Notes under the pieces: generated by a model
The model's database searches: none
Told to the model about the DNA's origin: nothing
What the model saw: only the letters and a program-made list of their open reading frames with translations
NCBI RefSeq assembly: GCF_011386835.1
Contig: NC_088796.1
Coordinates: 71,561,468-71,625,467 of the forward strand
Length of the DNA: 64,000 bases
Source of the DNA: Chrysemys picta bellii
Lineage: Eukaryota; Chordata; Testudines; Emydidae
Direction of reading: 5' to 3'
Part shown: one piece after another, positions 52,050-64,000 of the stretch
How positions within the stretch are numbered: the stretch's first letter is position 1
Layout of the letters: each line of letters opens with the position of its first letter
Program-made: the position numbers and the translations under genes

Positions 52050-52489
52050 TTTTATAAACCTTTTGGCCCCTTGCCCCCATCTGCTCCCTCCCACTTCCCG
52101 CCCCCTGACTGCCCCCCTCAGAATCCTCAACCCATCCAAACCACCCCCGCTCCTTGTCCCCTGACTGCCCCCTCCTGGGACCCCCGGCTCCTTATCCAAC
52201 CCCCGCCCCTGGCCCCCTTACCATGCCATTCAGAGCACCAGGACAGGCAGCCATTAAGTAGTACACCATAAGTAGCACATTCCTACAGGGAGCAATTTAA
52301 TACACTACACCAGCGACTCTCACAGCTGCGCTGCCCAGAGCACTGGTGGTATGGCGAGCTGCGGCTGCAGAGGAGGGAGGGCAGCAAGGGTGGGGCTGGG
52401 GGCTAGCCTCCCCGGACGGGAGCTCAAGGACTGGGCAGGATAGTCCCGCGGCCAGATGTGGCCCACGAGCCATAGTTTGCCCACCTCTG
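52050..52489. mobile_element. hAT-type MITE, one end clear
   Basis: The right end is CATAGTTTGCCCACCTCTG, whose complement starts CAGAGGTGGGCAAACTATG, a common hAT end. The body is C-rich then G-rich (GGCTGCAGAGGAGGGAGGGC, CCCCGGACGGGAGCTC). The left boundary is unclear and I see no duplication. It separates two parts of the old CR1. Confidence 0.65.
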
Positions 52490-53135
52490 ACCTAGGACCT
52501 CACCAGTGCTGAATAGAATGGGACAATTACGTCCAGCATCTTGCATACAATATTCCTGTTAGTATGCACCAGAATCATGTTTGCCTTTTTTGCACCTGCA
52601 TCACATTGACAACTCATTCATTTTGCGGGCCATTATAACCCCTAGATCATTTCCAGCAGAACTACCACCTAGACAGTTATACCCCTTTTTATAGCTATGC
52701 ATTTGATTTCTTTTCCTTCCTAAGTGAAGTACTTTACTGAATTTCATCTTGTTGAATTCGGACCAATTCTCCAATTTGCAAGGTCATTTTGAATTTTAAA
52801 CCTGTCCTCAAAAGTGTTTGCAAGCCCTCCCAGTTTGGGGTCATCCTCACATTTTATAAGCATACGCTCTACTCCATTAACCACATCATTAATGAAAGTA
52901 TTGACTAGTACCAGACCCAGGACTGACCCCAGTAGATACGCCCTCCCAAATGCCAGCAAACAACTGATAACTACTCTTTGATTCTGGTCTTTCAATCAGT
53001 TGTGCACTCACCTTATAGTGATTTCATCTAGACCACATTTCCCTAGTTCATTTATGAGAATGTTAGACAGAACTGTGTCAAAAGCCTTACTGAAATCAAG
53101 GTATATCACATCTACTGCTTCCCCCATCCCTTAGG

Positions 53136-54049
53136 TCAGCAATCCACTATTTCATGCACATTTCCCAGAGTCATGGTCCTCCGCAGCAGGATGCGATTTA
53201 TTGCCCTGCACACTTGGAGTAATACAACCCCAACAGTGGACTTCCCCACTCCAGCTTGATTTGCAACTGACCGGTAGCAGTCGGGATTTGCCAGCTTCCA
53301 CACAGCAATTGCAACACACTTCTCTACCAGAAGGGAAGCTCTCATTCTGGTGTCCTTGCGCTGCAAGTCGGGGGCCAGCTCAGCACATAGCTCCATGAAG
53401 GTTGCTTTACACATCCTAAAGTTCTATACCCACTGGTCATCATCCCACACCTGCATGACAATGCGATCCCACCAATCAGTGCTTGTTTCTCTAGCCCAAA
53501 AACGACGGTCTACCGTATGCAGCTGCTCTGTGAATGCACAAAGCACTGATAAGTTGCTACCATCCATATCACACTCGGGTGCCTGCAATTCATCCTCTGT
53601 CAGTGACTTTGTGAGTAACTCTGCTGCTATGCACAATGTTCTCAACAGTTAACAGTGCATAGGAGAGAAGTGCAGGATCCATCCTCTCTCACTTCAGATG
53701 CTGGCGCACACTACAAAGACAGACAGTTGGAAAAACGGCACGAAAAGAAGTCTGAAACCATTGGAAGGCTGGGACACAAATCTGTGCATGACGGTACATT
53801 TTGCACATCCCAGGATGCGCCGCACTCAGTTTCCGCCTTCCCACAACACCTAGTGACAGATGGTGTCGCCAGGCACTGTGGGATACATACCCACAGTGCA
53901 TTGCTCACGCTGTTGACAATGGTGCTCCGAATGTGAACATGATCTGTCGACAGAGGGAGCAAATGTAGACTTGCTTTGGTGACACTGATTTTGTCGATTT
54001 TTTTGGTTGACATTAGTTTCATCGACAAAACTTGCCAGTGTAGACAAGC
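53136..54049 (-). pseudogene. Decayed Harbinger fragment: transposase N-terminal half and right end
   Basis: The minus strand reads VDRRFWARETSTDWWDRIVMQVWDDDQWV, a TAG stop, then NFRMCKATFMELCAELAPDL, VAIAVWKLANPDCYRSVANQ, VGKSTVGVVL and TMTLGNVHEIVD. This aligns with residues about 70-195 of the complete transposases. The catalytic half is absent. The right end, GCTTGTCTACACTGG at 54049-54035, and TCGAC-rich subterminal DNA remain. It is a different, older family than the two complete copies and lies within the old CR1. Confidence 0.85.
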
Positions 54050-54760
54050 AAAAAGACCTACACTTTCCTTCGTCTTTCTCTTGCTAATGTATTTAAAGAA
54101 CCTTTTCTGATACCCTTTTATGTCCCTTGCCAGGTGTAACTCATTTTGTGCCTTAGCCTTTCTGATTTTGTCCCTATATACTTGTCCTGTTCTTTTGTAC
54201 TCCTCTTTATCAATTTGACCATGTTTCCGCTTTTTGTAGGATTCCTTTTTGATTTTCAGGATATTAAAGCGCTCCTGATGGAGCCATATTGGCCTCTTAC
54301 TATTCTTCCTATCTTTCCTTTGCATCAGAATAGTTTGCAGTTGTGCCTTTTAATATTGTCTCCTTGAGCAACTGCCAGCTCTCCTGAACTCCTTTTTCCC
54401 TTAGATTTTCTTCCCATGGGACCTTACTTACCAGTTCTTGGAGTGTGTTAACATCTGCTTTTTTGAAGTTCACCGTCCTTATTCTGCAGCTCTCATTTCT
54501 TCCTTTCTGTGGAATCATGAAATCTATCATTTCATGATCACTGTTACTCAAATTCCCTTTTACCTTCAGATTTGCTATCAATTCCTCCGTGTTGATCAGA
54601 ATCAAATTTAAAGTGGCTGTCCCTTTGGTTACTTCCTTCACATCTGGAACAAAAAAAAAATCCTGATATAAAATCTCCAATAAATTATTGGAATGTGTTT
54701 TGCTGTATTACTTTCCCAATAGATATGTGGGTAGTTAAAGTCCCCCATTACTACCATGAA

Positions 54761-56829
54761 ATCAACAAAACCACCTCAAAAAACTTTACCAAAGAGATTT
54801 TCTTTAAATGCCTTCAATTGTTAAATGAAGTTCTGCATCCCTTTAAAGTCTCACTTGAATTTGTAGCAATCAGAAGATGACTGAGGTGATGATGATAGAT
54901 TAGGAGAAGCAATCAGAAATTATGGTCAAGATATTTGCAATTTTGATTGAGTGTGTGTGCTCAAAAGCTTGACTATTTGTCAAAAGTTGGTTCTAATATG
55001 TGGATGTGATTGTATATTTTTACAATTTACATTCTGGTTGTTGTTTGTGTGTCATCCAATTAGAAAGCAGAAACAAAATCACATGCTTTATGTGATTACC
55101 CAATACATCATGAATTTCCAAGTTTGAATATTTGCAGGGAAGACTTTATGAGTGGTTCATGGAGAATGCAGAGAGCTAAGCTCTACTTAAGTGGGACTTC
55201 AGCTGTGCATAGAGCATTTTACTTGTTTCATGTACAGTGTACTATGTAATAACAGGACAGGAATCCATATTTCTAAAACTAAACTGGCTGTTTGTTAGAA
55301 CTATTTACAGAAGTGTTGGAACTCCAACTATCATTCCAGCCAGGTGCACACAGATTGACTTGCTGGTGCCTTCTCCAAACTCTTCCCGCCTACAACCTGT
55401 GCTCCTCTCTCCAAATCCCATGCAGGTTGCTACGGTGCTTTATCTACAGTGGGGTAAAAAAAAGAAACTTGTGAATAATTTAGAATAACAAATGCATCTG
55501 AGAATTTCACAATCCGCTTGCAACTATTTCATGAACGGCAAAAGGGAGACATAATGAATAATATATTCATCAGATTGATTTGTGTGCTTAGCTCTCTTAG
55601 CAAAACAATTAACCCCTCCTATGAACCTAATAAAAAACAACAACAAAGTGATTTACAGACATTCGTTTTCCATTACTATTGCTTGTGACACTAAGTTGTA
55701 TCACAGAAAAAGTTAACTCTTTAGTTCTTCATGGCAGCCTTCATGTTTCCATTTTGAGTCTACAAGAGACTAGAAAGTACTTACAACTGTATTCTCCTGT
55801 GCTGTTAAATGCAGATGGTGTTCAAGTGACTCTTCGGTCAGCTCTCCTGGCAACAGGTCTCTAACAGGCTCCCAGTCTTGGCAGTCAGGCTCATTTCAGA
55901 GCTTCTATAAAAGCAATAAACAAGTAAAACCCTATGGGATCATTGCAGTTATTCAGCAATGCATAGTAGCAAATGGATCCCATCTATACGTAAAACCCCT
56001 GTGTGAGCCTATGCAGTAATACACCTGTATCTGAAATAGTACCACGTTGGCCCAGTTGCTCATTACAAACACTGCATGGCATCAAACTAAATATATTTGT
56101 ACGGTGTTTCAAAAAGGAAATATCTTGGCCAGATTTCATAGGCCAAGCTGTAAATTCCTGCCCGACCCATACAGTTTTATAGGGCCAGATTGCCAGGTCC
56201 TGAGCTTCGTGGCAAGGATGAAGGTAGCTAAGCTACTTTTACTCCCCTCTTTGATCCTGGAGCCAACTGGGATCTGCCTTGGCCTAAATGTAACTCAGAG
56301 TGACCTGAAGGCGGCTCTGCTGGCTCAGAAGTACAATGCATTCCAGCCATGCCCCCACCACACCCCTGAAATGTCTACACTACCCTGGGATTCCCCCATT
56401 CATAAGGAAATTCTGGCTGCTAACTTAAGACATGGTGTCTTTGCTGACCATTGCAAAGCAGACAGATAGGGAGAGGCCCAGGGCTTCACACCATTCAAGT
56501 ATACTATTATATCACATCTTGCCAATTACGTACTTCAGACATATACATTACTCTTTGACATCAATGTTAAATCCGGGTGTGACATAGCAGATCATATTTT
56601 TGCCCTTAATGAACTTTTGTTCTGGTCTTTTACTGTTGTATACATTCGACCTCCAGAATGAGCACTGATTTTTCTAGTGCGGGAATTTTTGGATGCCATA
56701 AAGATAACACATTTGCATTGTAATATTTGTTTTCCAAGCCGTCATAATTAGACATCTGAATGTCAGCATCCTTCACTGGGCCTAACCCTGGTCCTTCAAC
56801 CAACTCAGGTTATTGTTATTTATTATTAC
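54761..56829. other. Non-coding stretch, no gene seen
   Basis: No supported gene. A 140-codon frame at 56047-56469 has no recognisable domain. Confidence 0.5.
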
Positions 56830-56954
56830 AGTAACAGCTACCGGTCTCATTAAGATCAGGGATTGTTCTTTGCACTGTTCATACATCAAGAGACAGTCCC
56901 TCCCCTGACAAGCTTACAATCTGAATAGACTAGAAGTCAAAGGGAGTAATATTA

Positions 56955-57086
56955 TTCTCATTTTATAGATGGGCAACAGAGGCACAAGTAAGAGACATAC
57001 CCAAGATCACACAAGAAGTCTGTAGCAGAATAGGACTTTAACCCAGGTCACCTGAGCCTTGGTCAGTGCCTTAGCCACAACACCAT
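56955..57086 (-). mobile_element. MIR SINE
   Basis: The minus strand reads GTGGCTAAGGCACTGACC (tRNA-type A box), CCTGGGTTAAAGTCC (B box), then CTTGTGTGATCTTGGGTATG and GTGCCTCTGTTGCCCATC, the CORE region. The sequence upstream on the plus strand (56830-56950, CAGTCCCTCCCCTGACAAGC) is the companion part seen in the amniote version. Confidence 0.8.
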
Positions 57087-59619
57087 AGCGTACTTCAAGA
57101 GTAAGTGAAGGGGGGGAAAAGGGTGGTAGTAGAGGTAATGCAAATGTTGTCACTAGCATGGCGTTTGTACGTCCTACAAGGAGAGCAGTTGGGGGTTGTC
57201 TGTCAATGCCACTTGGCCGAAGGAACACAACAAGGGTGCAGCTAACACCTCTACTGGAGCACCTCTGTATTCTATAAGCTCTTCTCAAACTGAGCACCTT
57301 TCAGTGTCAGAATTACTCCCAAACAGAAGTCATGGGCAAGGCAAGGGAGCTCCACACCTGCCTTTAGACTTCCCCAGCTTCTGGTTTTGTAAGTCTATTT
57401 TGTTCTCCTTCTTTCCATAAAGAGTTACAAATGCTAACTGAAATCCTGTTTTGACACCTCTGAATGTGCTTGTAGTTTCAGATTCCATGTGTAGGAGAAG
57501 GCTGGTGACAACTACCATAGTTATTACAAGTTTTATGGAACTGCAGAGTACAGATGAGTTGCATACTGTACAAAGAGATACCATTGTTTAATATTCTGAT
57601 CCAATGCTTAAACTGCTGTTAGCAGCAGGGAGTCACTATTAACAGTTTTCACACATGTAATAAAGTGCTTTAGATTAGGGAGACATTGAAAAAAATCTTT
57701 GTAATCAGCACAAAGTAATTGTAGAGGTTTTTCTTTCTTCCTTTCTTCTGTAGAAAGGAAACAGAAAGGGACATTTGTGAAAATATCTAGTCCTGCTGAG
57801 TTGTTCCTGCAAGAGAGTGGGTGGGCCAATTAGTGGTTGTAGAAATAGGACGGAAGCATTATTATTTAAGCCCAGAGAAAGCAGGGTTCCCTGCAATCCT
57901 AAAATGGTCTATATAAGGATCAGTTCTTCTCTAGGTGTACATACATCTAAAACAATCAATTGCTAAACTTAAGATTCACCCATTACTAAAAAGTCTCATA
58001 TTTAAAATTAGTGGGCTTCTGAAGAATAGCCCAATTTTTGGTGTAACCTGTCATTCAGATTTGGAGTTCAGCCCATCTGCAGTGGAAAGACTATTTATGT
58101 AGCACTGAAGTCCCATTAACCCCAACTCGTTTTTACTTAATGCCCTACTGAGTAAATATATGTAACTGCATTAAGTAAAGATATGTAACTCCTCTTATTC
58201 TGGTCCAAAATTACCTGTAAACTAAATCTTCAGTTTTTGGTTTGTTCATTAATTTGGATTACTCTGATACTCTAGCACAGCATCAGCCATTTTGATCCTT
58301 TTGATTTGACACCTCCTCCTCCCCCCAGTTCCCTACTCCTCCATGCAGCTACATACTGCAGTATATGGCTGAAAATCATGTGGAGATCAGTGATGGTTGA
58401 ATCTCAAACGTTGGGTTTCAATAAACAGTCAAAGATTGGACCTCTACACTCTGCAAATAGTGCTGGAAATCTCAAATGATCTTCATTCACTGTGTTTTAG
58501 AACTTCAGAAGAGGCTTGGTATAAATTTTGGTTGAAGATTATGAACAAGTTGGGTAGGGCATTATCCTTATTCATTTTATATGAAATATTTTGCTTCTTA
58601 TTTATGAAGATCCCCATGGACATTTGAGAACCTTTGCTTCAGAATAAATGGTTTCCCTAGTAGGCCAATGCCAGTAAATTACTTAAATTTATACATGCAC
58701 TTGTAGGAGTGAATAATGCTGTTGGGGATTTTTCAGAATCTGGATGAAATAAAACCAGTGTCCTATTGTACATATTTAGCATTGCAAATACACACACAAG
58801 ACCAGAATCTGGAGTAAAGGAGCTATGCCAATTTTCATTGGTTAAGAATCTGGCCTAGAATATGCATAATAAAGTCCATTTAAACATGATAAACACTGGA
58901 AAAAACATGCTGAAAATTAGACTCTACAACAGTTTCCCCAGGTGCATTTACAGGAAAAACCTCTTAAATTCTTAACCCCATTACATGCAATGTGAATGTA
59001 CTAAAAAGGCAATTATTAAAGCTATTATAATATATTCTACCCACACAGATAATAGCAAATAATAGGAATGTCTTGATGAGCTGAGGCCCTGGGCTTGTTT
59101 CATGAACAAAGATATGTTTAAAAGAACTCTAACAAATGGGGAAATGTAATGATTGCCAGACCAGTCAGAGAGATATAAATTAGCTTTTAATTTATTTCAG
59201 TGCTATATTGTATTTTGATGAAATAATTTCCTCCTGAAGTCTAGCAACCTTTGGTGATTTGCTTTCTCAGAATAATGGTACAAGCTCATTTCTAGGGAAT
59301 GATGCGTTTCCTCTTTTTAGTGCCAGTATTCCATTTCCCTTAACCCAGAGCTGAGATTGCCAGCTGGTGTAAAATCTGTGTAGCACAATTGACTTCAATG
59401 GCATGACACTAATTGAAAGCAGCTAAGGATCCGGAGCATTATGCCAGGATATATGCGCGTACTCTCTCTCTCTCAGATTTTATATATATCGATATCGAGC
59501 ACCCCCCTCTACACTCATATTCCACTTAAAGTGGTATGATCTATTATAACCATTAGCAATGCTTGATATTTTGCAATATTTTCTAACAGCAAGTAAAGCT
59601 CACTCTCATAATAGTTCAT

Positions 59620-59830
59620 GGCCCAAATTTTCAAATGTGAATAGTGATTTTGGGTGCCTTCATTTCTGTGGACCCAATTTGGGACACTTTAATGGGGTTC
59701 AATTCACAGAGGGTGGGTGCTCAGCACTTTTTGAAAATGAGACCCCTGTAAGTGGTCTCAAATTGGGCACCCAAAAATTCAGGTGCTCAAAATTACTAGT
59801 TACTTTTGAAAATTTAAGTCAGTAGTTTGC
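59620..59830. repeat. Dispersed amniote repeat, copy A
   Basis: GGGTGCTCAGCACTTTTTGAAAATGAGAC, then TCAAATTGGGCACCCAAAAATTC and ACTAGTTACTTTTGAAAATTTAAG. It shares the GGGCACCCAAAA ... CACTTTTGAAAA order with 62785-62925. Confidence 0.6.
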
Positions 59831-60849
59831 TAGTGCATATATACAAGTGTTCATCCATGTTGTCACAGAAACCTAGTTTGATACTCTCCTCTTTACTCCT
59901 AATTCCTGGTGAATCTACAACTGGAAGGAGTCCACCATGTGTCCAATATTATTAAAGAATTTGCTAGCTAACATTTTATCTATAATTATCTCTGGTTTTA
60001 TGTCTTTCCTTTCCCTCCCCTTATTTCCATTTTAATGGAGTTAGTCAAAGAACAGGAAAACAATTCCATGAAAACATTAGAAATTTCAAAGTTGGTTCCC
60101 TTTCACGGGGTTTAAGATAGACCCATTTTCCATTTTTAAAAACTTATGGTAATATTTTACCAACATTTTAATCAAAATTACTTCTTAAATTTTTAAATAT
60201 TTGTATATACAAAAACTGTACTTTCTTAAACAGGTTTTTGGTAAATGAAAGACTTCAATAGTGATTGATTTAAAAAGTCACAAAAATCATGAGAATGGGA
60301 AAAGTGTATAATGTTGACAATTTTTGAGGAACATTTTCATAAGCGCCTGCCAGCGCTGCTTGTTAATTCCATAATATTACAAAGAAAAACAGAAAATATG
60401 AAAATAAATGGTCAACACTACAAGGATAGTTTCATTATACAACACACACAGTGCAGAAAGAACAGAAGGCATTTTACATGCAGAGTTTACTTTGTTCTGT
60501 TTTATTTCCATCATATGCTTTTCCCATTCCTCTATAAGATGTCTCTCAATCTCCTGTTTCTCTAGAAATAGAGCAGCTGTTCCTTGAACCAATTTATATG
60601 GAAACAATTTGTATTTTTGGTTTAGGATGCCTTTCCTAGTAAGAGATTCCTCTGTATGATGTAGTTCTGTCCTGAATTCCCTATTTACTCCTAATGCCAA
60701 ACACTTCAATGACATCCCCTGGTTTTTAGTTCTGTGAAAAATATCAACTTTATTACCTACTTTAACAAATTTGAAAACTTTTAGTAGGTCTCCTCAAATC
60801 TCCTATTTCCACTGAAAACAAGACTAACAACTTTTCCTTATAATTTAGT

Positions 60850-60960
60850 TTAAGCTCTTTGAGAGCGGAGCTGTTTCTTGTTCCATGTTTTTACAGCACC
60901 CGGCACAATACAATCCCAATCCTGACTGTGGCTGCTCAGAAATTTGTGATATCTGGTAAA
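60850..60960 (+). repeat. Amniote dispersed repeat (TAAGCTCTTT type), second copy
   Basis: TTTAAGCTCTTTGAGAGCGGAGCTGTTTCTTGTTCC then TTTTTACAGCACCCGGCACAATACAATCC, related to 44570-44690. Confidence 0.55.
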
Positions 60961-62784
60961 CTTTCATTACATCATCTACAAGGTTCTAAATGCCTTGAGC
61001 CTCTTGTATGACAATTAGTGCTATACACAGAATTCCACATTGGTTCTAACAGTTACTGTGTATAATGAAATGTTACCTCTTGTCTTGTAGTCTATCCTTC
61101 TGCTAATAAAGCCAAGTTTTTGGTTTACCTAACCTTTCAATAATTTAAATGACTATGTTGGCTTCCATAAAGTCTCCTGACTCCTGTGGGAGACTTACTC
61201 ATTGCTTCCATCACAAACTCATGTCTGTGTTACCAATGATATTCATACAGTTAAAATGCCTGTCATTTCTACTCCACATTTTTCATAATGGCTGCCATAT
61301 GCCAGTCTTAGATTTTCATTATGTCTCTCTTTTTTTTGTCTGCTGTATCCCTCTATAATTGGATATGTTTTTTCTTTATAAAGGCAATGTTACACTGTTA
61401 AATTGATGACTTAGCTGTTTTTGCCCTTAGCTCACCCACCTCTTACTCTGCTGCATGCTATTGTCCTCTGAGACTAATTAGTGAATTAAAAGAAGCAGAG
61501 AGGAGAGCACAAGAAAAAACAACCTGCACCGGAAACATGAGGGCTGCTGTTTATGTGGATCCTGGTCTCAAGAGTAACTCAGCCAAGCTACTTTCATGCA
61601 GCATAATATCAAGAACATGCTGTAAGAGAGGAGGGAAAGTTAAGCCTTGACAACTAGTAGAACTCCTTATTACAAATAAAGCTTCCAAACAGTTTGAGGG
61701 ACAAAGCCTGTCTTACTAGCACGTCAGTGATGTCCAAACTTCTTTTGATTTGGTACCAGACATCCTGCATCTGAAGACTAGCACATTCCTGCTTTTAATG
61801 ATCAGATATGATGTATCCATTACACATTATTTTCCTGCTTTGGTGATAACCTGCCCTTCTTTGACTCATAATTATAAATAGACTTTCTGTAGTTTAACCT
61901 GCATAGTCCTCTGCTTAGTCAGTGACATTCTTCTCTTCTGAAATGGTTTATTGCCATCAGTCTGTGCTTTGACAAGTTAAAGAAATAGATCTGTAAAAAT
62001 GAGCAAATCTCCCTCTCTCCTCCAGTCACAGGACTTATTTCATTAAGAGTTTTGTGTGTCCGTGATTTCGAATCTAATCTGAGCTATGCAACACGTACTG
62101 AAATATTCATGGGACTGACTCTCTCTATAGCACAGAACCTCTCCATTCTCTGAAGTGCTTTAGTTGAAATATACAAAACACTCACTCTACAGGGTGAATT
62201 CCACCGATTAACTGAAAAAAGTCACTCCCTTCCTTCAGTGCAAGTGACCAGGTAAGTGACATTAACAGGATGAAAATTAATTCTTTATGGATTTTTTTTT
62301 TTTTTTGGTATTTATCAGTTTTCAAGCTAAGTGGTAACCACAGAAACAGCTTTGAACTTTTCCAGACATTGACCATTAAGAATTAGTAAAAAATTGGCTT
62401 GAATTCATTGTCTCTGGAAGAGAGGGAACATCAAAAGTCTTGTCCTGCCTTAATTTGGCAAGGTTTAATTAGAGTGGCGCAAAGAAAGCTTAGTTTAAAA
62501 ACGCAAGTATGCTAAATTCAAGAAACCGTCATGCTGTGAATAGGAACAGACCGCTTTCCTTTTAAGGTCAATTGTAAAGTATTGGATGAATTCTGAGTAC
62601 TCATCTGAGGAAACAGCTTGTAATTGTGTTCAAATAGTCCTGAACTTAGGTGAGGCCAAGTGGGAGGAAAGAGCCTGAGCACTGGCTTGAAAGCCTGGGG
62701 ACTGCTGAGCAAACCCTGAAAAGTGCTGCAAGGAATCCAGTTAAAGCTGATGTGGGCACACAAAAACTGAATGATTAGTCATTG

Positions 62785-62925
62785 TGGGTGCCTCGATTAT
62801 AGGTGCCCAATATGAGACAGCTCAAAGGGCCCTGACTTTCAGAAACTGAAGCCTTAGGGTGTCATGTTGAGCACCCAAAATTCACAAGTCACTTTTGAAA
62901 AAAGTCTTAGCCTTATAAAGGTCTT
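62785..62925. repeat. Dispersed amniote repeat, copy B
   Basis: GTGGGTGCCTCGATTATAGGTGCCC then GAGCACCCAAAATTCACAAGTCACTTTTGAAAA, related to 59620-59830. Confidence 0.6.
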
Positions 62926-63968
62926 AAGGGTGCAAGATGTACTTATGATACATGTTTAAATATTCTGCATCCTCAATAGTGTGGCTATATATCATTTTCT
63001 GATACTCTCCTTGGGTAGTGCTAGCTCTCTTTGCTGTAGGTGGCTGCCCCAGCACTTCTCCACCCATTTCTTACACTCCCTGTTTTTCTGCCAATCCTAA
63101 ATTTCATTTTTTTGTGACCACCTCTGCCAAGTGGATTCAAAAATTAGCCAGATTAATACTTGGTGAGAAGCTTGTCTGGGCCTTGCCTATTTTGTGCTTC
63201 TCTCTGTAGATATACTCAGCTTTCTGTTATCCTCCAGCATATTTTTTAATCTCCCCTTTGAATGGGAGTTTCGTGCTTCATTTAGAACACTATAGGCAGT
63301 TTTGTTTTCTTGTGTTTTCTGCTGAAGCTCAATCATAATTTCCTAGGTGTGGCGGGCTAGTTAAAATAATCACATTATATATAAAACCTGTCATTTCATT
63401 TAACACAGCCCTTACTGACGTGTACATGGTCTCCAATGAGCAAACAAAGGCAAACAGTGTGTCCTACAATATGTGCATTAGGTGACGTGCACCTGACTCT
63501 ATTCTTCTCTAGTTTGCACCACTATCTGATAGGAGTAAATCAGAACTCAAGGATATGTAGGTAATTCACCACTTTAAAAGTTTACAATCTGCCAATCTAT
63601 TTGAATCCACTCTGCGGTCATGTTGTCTATTGTGCGTGAGCAGGAAGAGTTTCATACAACAAGCACACAGAAGACATAGAATTGTATATTAGCAAATATT
63701 TTCTCAGATAACCTTTAAAAGATGAACTGGTCCAGTGCTTGTCTGAGTGCAGTCTGAAACAACAGCAGTGAACAATTTGAACCAGAAGATACCCACAGAT
63801 ATCCCCCGCAACCACTTATTTTATATAATATTATAGCTGTTTAGTAGTTAAAAAGTCCTTTATACTTCACCAAAGCTCCAACTCACCAGTTCCTTAGCTT
63901 CTTGTTCTGTACCTTTCCTCAACTGTTTGGATACCATATTACAAAACAGTTGGGAGTAGAGATAGTAG

Positions 63969-64000
63969 ATGATTTAGCTGGGGATTGGTCCTGCTTTGAG
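63969..64000 (+). mobile_element. CR1 3' end entering at the window edge
   Basis: ATGATTTAGCTGGGGATTGGTCCTGCTTTGAG matches the stop codon and 3' UTR start of the intact CR1 (42534-42567). It is a 5'-truncated copy that continues past the window. Confidence 0.85.

Larger units (their letters stand above)
51525..54760 (-). pseudogene. Old CR1 LINE on the minus strand, interrupted by three insertions
   Basis: On the minus strand, from high to low coordinates: the end of an endonuclease (about 54755, GDFNYP-like; then NSDHEMIDF near 54540), the linker [28 protein letters not shown] and [10 protein letters not shown] (54061-54325), an RT part with [10 protein letters not shown] (about 53090) and VLGLVLVNTFINDVVNGVER then DDPKLGG (about 52820-52950), and the CR1 3' end to about 51525 with GATTCTATT. 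Stops and frameshifts are frequent. Inserts: a Penelope foldback (51844-51958), a hAT MITE (about 52050-52489) and a Harbinger fragment (53136-54049). Roughly 200 codons between the linker and LDFSKAF are missing where the Harbinger piece sits. Confidence 0.85.
57100..63968. other. Long non-coding stretch with dispersed repeats
   Basis: AT-rich, no frame with a recognisable domain. It holds palindromic-type dispersed repeats near 59360-59430, 59620-59830 and 62785-62925, an amniote repeat near 60850-60960, a (CT)n run at about 59463-59475 and a T-run at 62290-62305. Confidence 0.5.

Noticed and set aside
56047..56469. 140-codon plus-strand frame
   Set aside because: No recognisable domain, no splice or promoter context. 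It lies in repeat-like non-coding DNA.
1..64000. tRNA, rRNA, snRNA genes or host exons
   Set aside because: I looked for A/B boxes, conserved rRNA stretches and domain-bearing exons. The only A/B-box-like sequence is the MIR SINE at 56955-57086.

Overview
The window looks like repeat-rich vertebrate nuclear DNA, most likely from a turtle or a close sauropsid. The reasons are CR1 LINEs of the sauropsid type with ATTCTATG tails, Penelope-like tails ending in the sequence that reads GTTAGTCT/AGACTAACACGGCTACCCC, HARBI1-type Harbinger elements with TTA target sites, MIR-type SINEs and solo retroviral LTRs. I see no host protein-coding gene, rRNA or tRNA. Every long open frame I can defend belongs to a transposable element.

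Layout. 1-1572: two Penelope-like units, head to tail, on the minus strand. 3439-4110: an ancient CR1 relic. 5160-12330: a decayed LINE of the L1/Tx1 type, broken by three DNA transposons: a hAT MITE at 5253-5873, a complete Harbinger at 6056-10907 and a second hAT MITE at 11271-11925. Each sits between clean target-site duplications, and removing the insert plus one duplication restores the LINE reading frame. 12389-12763: a Penelope tail with a three-hairpin Harbinger-type MITE inside it. 14317-14504: a mariner/Tigger-type MITE. 15441-17968: a broken transposon with CACTG ends (probably Chapaev-3-like). 24190-24545: the end of another LINE. 25348-26038: a probable solo LTR. 26940-27580: a CR1 tail. 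28859-31666: a decayed Gypsy-type LTR element with another hAT MITE inside. 32519-37372: a second, nearly identical complete Harbinger. 37923-42637: an intact CR1 LINE with a tandem 147-bp 5' array. 43276-46250: small MITEs and a Penelope foldback. 49313-50270: a solo retroviral LTR. 51525-54760: an old minus-strand CR1 with three unrelated insertions. 56955-57086: a MIR SINE. 63969-64000: the start of a CR1 tail cut by the window edge. The stretches in between are AT-rich with no gene.

How the genes work together. Each Harbinger copy carries a two-exon Myb/SANT-like DNA-binding protein on the plus strand and a HARBI1-like DDE transposase on the minus strand. The two are convergent, with facing AATAAA signals and a roughly 115-bp foldback between them. 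In both copies the intron of the Myb gene also holds a 96-codon antisense frame with a near-perfect Kozak start and a possible BEN-like fold. It is the best candidate here for an undescribed component. Both ends carry seven TCGA motifs, plausible binding sites for the Myb-like partner. The CR1 encodes a zinc-finger/SGNH-esterase ORF1 and an endonuclease/reverse-transcriptase ORF2, both open, behind four 147-bp monomers that each contain a TATA-like box.
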